Below are positions 24,387-29,139 of a stretch of 35,689 nt of DNA, piece after piece. The notes under the pieces are model-generated. The model did no database searches. It saw nothing but the letters and a program-made list of their open reading frames with translations, and was not told the origin of the DNA. The first letter of the stretch is position 1, and every line of letters begins with the position of its first letter. The stretch is taken from the IMG/VR virus record IMGVR_UViG_3300020463_000052, positions 1 through 35,689 of that record; one strand, 5' to 3'. This stretch comes from a virus. Position numbers and translations under genes: made by a program.

Positions 24387-24479
24387 GGGTGGACTCCTCC
24401 TACCTTTCCTTGGACATCCGTTATTGATTTCCCTTGAAAGTACTTCATTATCCCACCACGTTACTAACTTAATAAACCC

Positions 24480-24980
24480 TTGTTAAATACAGATAAGTTT
24501 TACACCCCATTAGGTATTAAGGCAAGTATTTTTTATGACTACCTAAATGAACTTGTTAATAAAGAACATAGTTGGGAAACACACTTTGGATTTGATGCCA
24601 TACAAGTAGATAGTAGATGGATACAAGTAGATCATGCTTTGCGGGCAGTTGATAAATTGCAACCAATAAGAGCATTAGGTGTACTTAGAGTTCCTCCTAA
24701 TAGTTTTTATAACTTCCATAAAGATAGTTATAGATTAAGCACTATAAATATGTTGATTAAACAAGAAGAAGGTCATTGCTATTTTATTGAACCTAAAGGT
24801 GAGCATTACTCTGATTGCACAGAGCTAGTGTATAAACCTCGTACTTATTACCTTTTTAATAATCAAGCTATACACGGTGTAGTGAATAAATCAAAACCTA
24901 GATACATGTTGTCCCTTTACTTTGCAAATGAAACAAAATACTCAGATCTACAAGCCAAACTCGAACACCTTAAAGCTTAA
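24480..24980 (+). CDS. 2OG-Fe(II) oxygenase-like protein
   Basis: 166 residues from a TTG at 24480. The double-stranded beta-helix pattern is visible: PPNSFYNFHKDSYRLSTINM with His80-x-Asp82, then a spacer with YYLFNNQAIHGVVN (His132) and KPRYMLSLYF (Arg141). This gives the HxD...H iron triad and the Arg that binds 2-oxoglutarate, most like the Asp/Asn beta-hydroxylase type found in many cyanophages. The substrate is unknown. The start is uncertain: no ATG or clear ribosome site precedes the conserved part. Confidence 0.65.
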   Translation: MLNTDKFYTPLGIKASIFYDYLNELVNKEHSWETHFGFDAIQVDSRWIQVDHALRAVDKLQPIRALGVLRVPPNSFYNFHKDSYRLSTINMLIKQEEGHCYFIEPKGEHYSDCTELVYKPRTYYLFNNQAIHGVVNKSKPRYMLSLYFANETKYSDLQAKLEHLKA

Positions 24981-25230
24981 TACCTTTAAAAAACTATACA
25001 AGAGTCTAAAGACTCCTTGGAAACCACTCAATTGGATAATTCTTGGTTACTTAATAGGTATTGAGAATAGATACATTGATATAGTCTCTAAACAAACAGT
25101 AGATACAGCAATTGAGAACTACAAGAAAGAGATAGAAGAGGAAGAGAAAGTAATAGAGATAGATTACTCAGCTAGTGAGACAGGATTATTGGATATGTCT
25201 ATCGGCATAAAAAATGACAAAAATGTCTGA
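24928..25230 (+). CDS. small protein with hydrophobic segment
   Basis: 100 residues from ATG 24928, overlapping the oxygenase gene by 53 nt in another frame. After a Lys/Asn-rich start it has WKPLNWIILGYLIGIENRYI at about 30-50, a possible membrane or amphipathic helix, and then an acidic Glu-rich coil (IEEEEKVIEIDY). The reading frame continues 250 bases beyond the overlap with good codon use, which supports it as a gene. It ends at the edge of the GC-rich island. Function unknown. Confidence 0.5.
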   Translation: MKQNTQIYKPNSNTLKLNTFKKLYKSLKTPWKPLNWIILGYLIGIENRYIDIVSKQTVDTAIENYKKEIEEEEKVIEIDYSASETGLLDMSIGIKNDKNV

Positions 25231-25480
25231 AGGCATATATAGACGTACGCGCAAGGGCGATCCCCCCATGGGGGTACGCGCGGGCGAACCGTTAACGCGG
25301 GGGCGCACGAGGCAAGATGGATTACTGATCCATCGACTACCGCTGGTATGACTGGCGTCCCGCTCGCTTCGCTCGCTCTTTGTGCGCGTGTGATCAATTA
25401 ACGCGGGCGTACGCGGGAACAATTAACGCAGGCACGCGCGAAATAACGGGCGAGCGCGACGTGCGCGATATGCTCCTCGT
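25231..25480. repeat. GC-rich, CpG-rich repeat island without genes
   Basis: About 250 bases of strongly GC-rich sequence in an AT-rich genome, full of CGCG and GCGC. It contains TTAACGCGGGGGCG (25292), TTAACGCGGGCG (25398) and TTAACGCAGGCA (25423), with a weaker TAACGGGCG (25444). It also has a 12-bp palindrome CCCCCATGGGGG (25263-25274) and a hairpin GATGGAT/ATCCATC (25316-25334). Open frames on the minus strand here are low-complexity and have no support as genes. It could be a replication, packaging or terminal-repeat region; see findings. Confidence 0.6.
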
Positions 25481-25585
25481 TTTGTGGTGATCTGTCGCGT
25501 TACATTTTGTAACAATGCTGACATCGATTGCTAGATCAGACATCTCGAGATATTGCAACCATCTTAACAAAACTGTAACAATCCT

Positions 25586-25609
25586 GAGATACACTGCAAA
25601 CACTGGGCT
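25586..25609 (+). repeat. 24-bp imperfect direct repeat, copy 1
   Basis: GAGATACACTGC, 4 variable bases, ACTGGGCT. The same two blocks with the same spacing recur at 25899-25922. Here ACTGGGCT continues into AGTG, giving a small hairpin CACT-GGGCT-AGTG. The two copies bracket a gene-free, hairpin-rich stretch. Confidence 0.65.
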
Positions 25610-25701
25610 AGTGATGGTATGTCAGCAAACCGAGACATGAAGACTGTGCGAAAGTGGAAGCAATGAGCTATACTGGAAACAGAGATAGGTTGTTTACGTT
25701 T

Positions 25702-25743
25702 GTTTATTTCTCTCTCCCTTTAGGGTGAGAGAGATAAATAAAC
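25702..25743. terminator. long near-perfect hairpin
   Basis: GTTTATTT + CTCTCTC on the left pairs with GAGAGAG + (AT bulge) + AAATAAAC on the right, enclosing CCCTTTAGGGT, which itself closes by CCC/GGG. With about 18 base pairs this is the strongest hairpin in the gap. It may be a bidirectional terminator or an RNase III-type processing site; there is no pure T-run, only T- and A-rich ends. Confidence 0.45.
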
Positions 25744-25898
25744 TAACTACAACCTCCTCTCCAAGGCATTCAATCCACAGCTAGATGGCATCCATTGCCA
25801 CTGACCAACCTTGATAAGTTGGCGACCTGTAACAAGGGATGTGGGTAAAGACACAGCGAACAAGTTCTCCACCGTCGTTCATACTGCAGTGATCATGA

Positions 25899-25922
25899 GA
25901 GATACACTGCTACGACTGGGCT
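25899..25922 (+). repeat. 24-bp imperfect direct repeat, copy 2
   Basis: GAGATACACTGC, TACG, ACTGGGCT: 20 of 20 bases in the two conserved blocks match copy 1 at 25586-25609, 313 bp upstream. This copy forms the 5' half of the three-way-junction fold at 25909-25957. Confidence 0.65.
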
Positions 25923-25957
25923 CTTAGCCAGTCATCAGGTGCAAGTCCTGACGTAGC
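25909..25957 (+). ncRNA. tRNA-like fold, element A (three-way junction)
   Basis: GCTACG (25909-25914) pairs with CGTAGC (25952-25957) as an acceptor-like stem. ACTGG/CCAGT (25915-25919 / 25928-25932) closes an 8-nt loop containing CTCTTAG in the place of an anticodon arm. TCAGG/CCTGA (25935-25939 / 25947-25951) closes a 7-nt loop TGCAAGT like a T-arm. There is no D-arm. The T-loop departs from TTCRANY at its second base, so this is the weakest of the three tRNA-like elements. It could equally be another structured RNA. Confidence 0.4.
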
Positions 25958-25959
25958 TG

Positions 25960-25975
25960 TTGTCCGTAAGGACAA
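25960..25975 (+). promoter_or_regulatory. GTAA-loop hairpin covering a Shine-Dalgarno
   Basis: TTGTCC-GTAA-GGACAA forms a 6-bp stem with a GNRA tetraloop. The AAGGA at 25968-25972, the only ribosome site before the ATG at 25977, lies in its loop and 3' strand, so the hairpin would limit initiation there. The overlapping 14-bp palindrome AAAATGTACATTTT (25974-25987) spans the start codon. Confidence 0.4.
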
Positions 25976-25976
25976 A

Positions 25977-26315
25977 ATGTACATTTTATTCCATTCAAAA
26001 ATTATGTTTATCATTCCTAATCCAAGAACATCTGAAGCTGTCGAGGCTATCAAGGTCGACCCTATCAAGGGCACCGTTGTCACTCGCTTCAAGTCTAACG
26101 GCTACGAGTACAAGTACTCAAACGTTAGCCGTCTTAGCATCATCAATTTATTGATGAATCCTAATATGTCACTTGGTTTCTGGGTTTATCACAACCTAAG
26201 CAAGGTCGCAACTAGACAGCTGTCTTACCTACAAGGTAACACCGTTGCAACTGGTGAGCTTTGCTATGAGTATCTTGGAGCAAGCTACAGCAGTAGCGCA
26301 GCTCTACCCTGCTAG
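25977..26315 (+). CDS. KTSC-like domain protein
   Basis: 112 residues from ATG 25977, or 103 from the in-frame ATG 26004 (MFIIPNPRTSEAV), which may be the true start because the domain begins there. Residues about 18-75 follow the KTSC pattern: AVEAIKVDPIKGTVVTRF, NGYEYKYSNVS, then NPNMSLGFWVYHNL. KTSC domains occur next to nucleic-acid enzymes and in phage proteins, with unclear function. Codon use is richer in G and C than in the structural genes. The stop codon lies inside the next tRNA-like element. Confidence 0.55.
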   Translation: MYILFHSKIMFIIPNPRTSEAVEAIKVDPIKGTVVTRFKSNGYEYKYSNVSRLSIINLLMNPNMSLGFWVYHNLSKVATRQLSYLQGNTVATGELCYEYLGASYSSSAALPC

Positions 26316-26351
26316 TCGGTTTAAGGATGGGTTCAACTCCCATCCCTAGCA
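26311..26351 (+). ncRNA. tRNA-like acceptor/T-arm fold, element B
   Basis: GCTAG (26311-26315) pairs with CTAGC (26346-26350). GGATGGG (26325-26331) pairs with CCCATCC (26339-26345) around a canonical T-loop TTCAACT. The two 3' strands are contiguous, giving 5+7 = 12 stacked pairs, the same as acceptor plus T-stem in tRNA. A 9-nt linker replaces the D- and anticodon arms, and A26351 sits in the discriminator place; no CCA follows. GGGTTCAACTCCC is the T-arm sequence typical of tmRNA. The element overlaps the stop codon of the KTSC-like gene. Confidence 0.5.
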
Positions 26352-26353
26352 AT

Positions 26354-26380
26354 AACTAAACTTTTCTGTTTAGTTTTCTG
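26354..26380 (+). terminator. terminator after the KTSC-like gene
   Basis: Perfect 8-bp stem AACTAAAC (26354-26361) / GTTTAGTT (26368-26375), 6-nt loop, followed by TTCTG. It begins 3 nt after the tRNA-like element B. The stem is AT-rich and the T-run short, so termination may be partial. Confidence 0.55.
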
Positions 26381-26400
26381 TATCTTTCCACTTCCGAACA

Positions 26401-27081
26401 ATGAACGTACATGTAACTAAAAAGTCAGGTAACAGCAAGGTCGGTCCTATCCCAGTAACTACCTCGTCTGCTGACACATGCCCGAAGTCATGCGCAATGT
26501 ATGACCAGTGTTATGCGAAGACTGGTCCTCAGTCTTGGCACTGGAACAAGGTCACAGCTGGCAAACGTGGCGGTGACTGGTCAGAACTTACTGACTTTGT
26601 TAAAGCTCTTAAGCCTCATCAACTATGGAGGCATAACGTGTCTGGCGACCTACCGCACACCGTTGTTAATGATGTTGAATACATCAGGCTTGACCTACTC
26701 AAGGAGTTAGTTGATGCGAATAAAGCTAGTGATGCCAAGGGTTATACATACTCACACCACAAGCTACACACTCACAACCTCGAAGCTCTGAAGTATGCCA
26801 ACAAAAACGGGTTCACAGTCAACGCCTCGTGCGAGTCACTCGCGCAAGCTGACGACGCTATTAACGCCGGTCTCCCTGCTGTATGTGTTGTTAACTCTGA
26901 TAAGGAGACGCCAACCCATACACCAGAAGGACGCAAGGTCACAGTATGCCCAGCACAATTACATGACCATGTAACGTGCAGCAACTGCCATCTTTGCAGT
27001 CATAGCAACCGATCTGACGTGGTTGCTTTTCTCTCTCATGGTGCACGATCTAAGCAAGCTAATGAATGGCTTGAAGCTTAG
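26401..27081 (+). CDS. cysteine-cluster conserved phage protein (DUF7227-like)
   Basis: 226 residues. The start NVHVTKKSGNSKVGPIPVTT is followed by CPKSCAMYDQCYA (CX3CX5C) at about 26-36, WRHNVSGDLP at about 77-86, and a second cluster CPAQLHDHVTCSNCHLC at about 183-199. From memory this matches a family of phage and bacterial proteins (DUF7227) that keep both Cys clusters, suggesting bound zinc or an iron-sulphur centre; no activity is known to me. It uses more G and C at third positions than its neighbours, suggesting recent transfer. There is no Shine-Dalgarno; the 19-nt leader resembles that of large terminase. Confidence 0.7.
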   Translation: MNVHVTKKSGNSKVGPIPVTTSSADTCPKSCAMYDQCYAKTGPQSWHWNKVTAGKRGGDWSELTDFVKALKPHQLWRHNVSGDLPHTVVNDVEYIRLDLLKELVDANKASDAKGYTYSHHKLHTHNLEALKYANKNGFTVNASCESLAQADDAINAGLPAVCVVNSDKETPTHTPEGRKVTVCPAQLHDHVTCSNCHLCSHSNRSDVVAFLSHGARSKQANEWLEA

Positions 27082-27145
27082 GCAATCGTTCCACCTTAGC
27101 ACAGTAGGAGTAGTTAGGGTTCGACTCCCTAACCTGTGCATTGCC
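27081..27145 (+). ncRNA. tRNA-like acceptor/T-arm fold, element C
   Basis: GCACAG (27099-27104) pairs with CTGTGC (27134-27139). GTTAGGG (27113-27119) pairs with CCCTAAC (27127-27133) around a canonical T-loop TTCGACT. The 3' strands are contiguous (13 pairs), with an 8-nt linker in place of the D- and anticodon arms. An outer helix GGCAAT (27081-27086) / ATTGCC (27140-27145) extends the stack. GGGTTCGACTCCC is the tmRNA-type T-arm sequence. It fills the gap between two genes and starts on the last base of the upstream stop codon. Confidence 0.55.
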
Positions 27146-27175
27146 CACGCAACGAGCGGGGCTTTACTGACTCAC

Positions 27176-27484
27176 ATGGCACAAGACTACAACGGCAAAA
27201 CAATCCTTTGGGTTGTTATGTATCAAGAACCCTATGATTGCGACTGGCATCTCGCTGGTATTTATGAAGATATCGAAGGGGCTACAGCTCATGTCGCTTG
27301 CATTTCTTCACCATATTCTGGGGAAGAATACAAAATTGAAGCCAGAAATATTTCAAGTACTGAAGAATGTGTACAAAATTATAAGGACAAACAGGAAAGA
27401 AAAGCTAAAGCCGACAAGGACAAGGACAAGGACAAGGACAAGGACAAGGACAAGGACTTAATCAAGGAGGTTTGGAAAGCATGA
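27176..27484 (+). CDS. small protein with KD-repeat tail
   Basis: 102 residues from ATG 27176 (MAQDYNGKTILWVVMYQEPY). The frame is open upstream but would translate the tRNA-like element, so this start is preferred. The N-terminal about 70 residues look globular (IYEDIEGATAHVACISSP). The C-terminal 30 residues are highly charged, with a run of alternating Lys-Asp encoded by a hexanucleotide array. It overlaps the next gene by ATGA. Function unknown. Confidence 0.6.
   Translation: MAQDYNGKTILWVVMYQEPYDCDWHLAGIYEDIEGATAHVACISSPYSGEEYKIEARNISSTEECVQNYKDKQERKAKADKDKDKDKDKDKDKDLIKEVWKA
27416..27457 (+). repeat. (AAGGAC)7 hexanucleotide array
   Basis: Seven perfect tandem copies of AAGGAC in frame, encoding Lys-Asp repeats. 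Each copy contains AAGGA, a Shine-Dalgarno core. The array ends 24 nt before the next ATG, which has its own site AAGGAGG (27464-27470). Copy number can change without shifting the frame. Confidence 0.95.
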
Positions 27485-27687
27485 ACCAAACACAATTTGT
27501 AGCTGAATGTTATGCCGTTGCTTGGGCATCTAATCCTGATCTTGATGACTCCTCATCTTTTGAAGATGTACTCAAGGAGTTAACGACTATCAAGGACAAA
27601 GCCATGCGATGGGAAATAATAGTCAGCTCATTTAAACCTGAACCAACACTATTTCCTATCAAGGACAGGAGACAAGGACAACTATGA
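27481..27687 (+). CDS. small acidic protein of unknown function
   Basis: 68 residues from ATG 27481, with AAGGAGG 10 nt upstream and ATGA overlap with the previous gene. It begins MNQTQFVAECYAVAWASNPD and has Asp/Ser/Glu-rich helices. The stop overlaps the next start (ATGA). It is part of a chain of small coupled genes typical of the early host-takeover region of T7-like phages. No recognised domain. Confidence 0.6.
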   Translation: MNQTQFVAECYAVAWASNPDLDDSSSFEDVLKELTTIKDKAMRWEIIVSSFKPEPTLFPIKDRRQGQL

Positions 27688-27833
27688 AACACATCAACTG
27701 CTTAATGGAGCCCAAAGTTTATAACAACTTACAAACTCTTTTATGTGAAGCATTGGAAAGAGCTAATGACTCAATCCTTACATGCTCACTTGAACCAGAT
27801 GAAATAGAAGACATTATGAACTCTATTAACTAA
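27684..27833 (+). CDS. small acidic protein (49 aa)
   Basis: 49 residues from ATG 27684 (MKHINCLMEPKVYNNLQTLL), ending SLEPDEIEDIMNSIN. ACAAGGACAACT gives a plausible ribosome site, and the start overlaps the upstream stop. It is predicted to be helical, soluble and acidic. Unknown function; the early region of T7-like phages often holds such small inhibitors of host proteins, but nothing in this sequence shows a target. Confidence 0.5.
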   Translation: MKHINCLMEPKVYNNLQTLLCEALERANDSILTCSLEPDEIEDIMNSIN

Positions 27834-27907
27834 TCATTCGACTACGCCTGACAGTCAGTAAACCCGCCAATAGGTACAGGTATCTAACACACTCATCAGG
27901 CTTGCCT

Positions 27908-28078
27908 ATGCAGACATATCAAATCTTATACCGCGAAGGCTACCCACAGTCCAAAGGTATAAACCATTACTTGTATATCAATGCAAGTGACCCAGAAGAT
28001 GCAGCATATCAAGCTCTCGACTGGACAGCCATCCACCAATACAAACTCGTAGATGTAAGGAGGATTTACCACAAATGA
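27908..28078 (+). CDS. small conserved-looking protein (56 aa)
   Basis: 56 residues from ATG 27908 (MQTYQILYREGYPQSKGINH), with INASDPEDAAYQALDWTAIH in the middle, an alpha/beta pattern suggesting a compact fold. It lies 74 nt after the previous gene and overlaps the next by ATGA; an AAGGAGG inside its 3' end serves the next gene. Function unknown. Confidence 0.55.
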   Translation: MQTYQILYREGYPQSKGINHYLYINASDPEDAAYQALDWTAIHQYKLVDVRRIYHK

Positions 28079-28404
28079 GACGCAAGTACTTTCCAAACAA
28101 CTGGCAAGCAATCAAGGATTGTCCTGATAAATTCTTCCTCCCTTTAACTTTTGAACAGTTTGAAGAGTGGAAGATACATGGATATGACATACCTGATTCT
28201 GTCTTCGGCATACTACGCCTAGAAGATAAGGAAACAGGAAAAATAACTGAGAAGTATTACAGCAGCCCACGTCATGCACGTAATTGCTTAAGTAAATCCA
28301 TTAAGGAAAACAAGAGCATCACGCTATGCACGATGGAAGGCATATACCACCTATCACCTAACCTACCTATTGACTTTAATAATGAAGACAATCAATCAAA
28401 ATAA
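28075..28404 (+). CDS. conserved cyanophage protein (109 aa)
   Basis: 109 residues. The start RRKYFPNNWQAIKDCPDKFF and the following PLTFEQFEEWKIHGYDIPDS resemble, from memory, a protein family frequent in marine cyanophages. The rest (GILRLEDKETGKITE, SPRHARNCLSKSI) is polar with no membrane segment. AAGGAGG lies 12 nt before ATG 28075. The end overlaps the next small gene by 23 nt. Function unknown. Confidence 0.65.
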   Translation: MRRKYFPNNWQAIKDCPDKFFLPLTFEQFEEWKIHGYDIPDSVFGILRLEDKETGKITEKYYSSPRHARNCLSKSIKENKSITLCTMEGIYHLSPNLPIDFNNEDNQSK

Positions 28405-28540
28405 GACGCTTACAAGCCTTTGTAACGAAATACAACAGCACAACTACAAAGATGAATTAATCCAGTTGATGACTGAACAAATAGCAGATGACACAAACAA
28501 GATAGTACCCTTTGTAACAAAGCGAACACCCCGAAAGTAA
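28382..28540 (+). CDS. small protein at end of coupled gene run
   Basis: 52 residues from ATG 28382 (MKTINQNKTLTSLCNEIQQH), ending FVTKRTPRK. It overlaps the preceding gene by 23 nt in another frame. It is helical, polar, with a basic C terminus. It ends just before the promoter-like AT-rich gap, closing the small-gene operon. Function unknown. Confidence 0.45.
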   Translation: MKTINQNKTLTSLCNEIQQHNYKDELIQLMTEQIADDTNKIVPFVTKRTPRK

Positions 28541-28652
28541 GTAGTTATTTATACTCATGCTTAACATTCATTAATATTTTATGAATCTGGTAAAAAAGGT
28601 AGGCTAATATCACCTTCGTACACCAAATTCCCTTTCAAATGCCTTCACTATT
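28541..28652 (+). promoter_or_regulatory. AT-rich gap with likely early host promoter and inverted repeat
   Basis: 112 gene-free bases before the MarR/integrase/RNA polymerase block. It contains TAATAT-type -10 boxes (28573-28578 and 28605-28610) and the inverted repeat ATTCAT-N9-ATGAAT (28566-28571 / 28581-28586). CACCTTCGTACA (28611-28622) resembles the 15-bp repeats near terminase. An early host-type promoter is expected here because the phage polymerase gene lies downstream; no consensus -35 box is clear. Confidence 0.35.
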
Positions 28653-28835
28653 ATGCAAATTTTCTCACACAAGGACTTCTATTTTGGAGTAGATGACGCT
28701 AAGTATTGCGACTTTTCTATCCACATTGGAAACCTTTTGGTAGAATACAGATGTCCATCCAGTAAGAAAAATGTCAACCGACCCGTGGAGACAAGTGACG
28801 AGCGTCCCGATGGAGAAATTGCTTCGAGCAATTGA
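28653..28835 (+). CDS. possible small early protein overlapping marR-like gene
   Basis: 60 residues from ATG 28653. The first about 35 (KDFYFGVDDAKYCDFSIHIG, LLVEYRCP) look like a real beta-rich protein. The last 22 codons overlap the MarR-like gene in another frame and look random. The 65-nt overlap is larger than others in this genome, so either the protein has lost its natural end or the regulator starts later, at ATG 28810. Function unknown. Confidence 0.45.
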   Translation: MQIFSHKDFYFGVDDAKYCDFSIHIGNLLVEYRCPSSKKNVNRPVETSDERPDGEIASSN

Positions 28836-29139
28836 ACTGTTTAGACGACATGACCCTGAACTCCCATCACAAGTTATAAGTGTATTCTTATACATCGCAT
28901 CACATGATGACTGCACAAAAGTACAGCTCGGAGATGATGACGTTGGACTTGGTATGTCTTCAGCTAGTTGCTCACGTAACGCTGATTGGTTATCGGGTAG
29001 ACATCGACTTAATAAGGAAGGACTAGGTTGGGTAGAAAAATACAGAGATCCAGCAGATCAACGTAAGATTCTTTACCGACTAAATACACAGGGCAAAGCT
29101 ATTGTCCGTGACCTCAGACACATCCTCTATGAAAACTAA
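28771..29139 (+). CDS. MarR-like winged-helix regulator
   Basis: 122 residues. The pattern fits a MarR-type wHTH: LPSQVISVFLYIASHDDC (helix 1-2), VGLGMSSASCSRNADWL (recognition region with the SxxxxSRxxxxL spacing), then LGWVEKYRDPADQRKILYRL (the wing, with the D-R-K-x-x-x-L signature) and NTQGKAIVRDL. It is smaller than typical MarR (about 140) and may dimerise through short terminal helices. It lies directly before the integrase, overlapping it by 11 nt, so it may govern integration or early transcription. A candidate operator lies before the RNA polymerase gene. Confidence 0.72.
   Translation: MSTDPWRQVTSVPMEKLLRAIELFRRHDPELPSQVISVFLYIASHDDCTKVQLGDDDVGLGMSSASCSRNADWLSGRHRLNKEGLGWVEKYRDPADQRKILYRLNTQGKAIVRDLRHILYEN

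Noticed and set aside
25164-25422. Minus-strand ORFs in the GC-rich island (77 and 78 residues)
   Set aside because: Low-complexity Arg/Ser-rich products caused by GC-rich repeats; no ribosome site, no neighbours on that strand, and all other genes are on the plus strand.
26284-26351. Complete tRNA gene ending at element B
   Set aside because: A GTAG/CTAC D-arm-like hairpin exists upstream (26293-26307), but no 7-bp acceptor pairing and no 5-bp anticodon stem with a 7-nt loop can be formed, and the segment codes for the KTSC-like protein.
27834-27907. Inverted repeat GCCTGA/TCAGGC (27846-27851, 27896-27901) as a fourth tRNA-like element
   Set aside because: No T-loop or T-arm lies inside, and a 6-bp inverted repeat in 60 bases is unremarkable.
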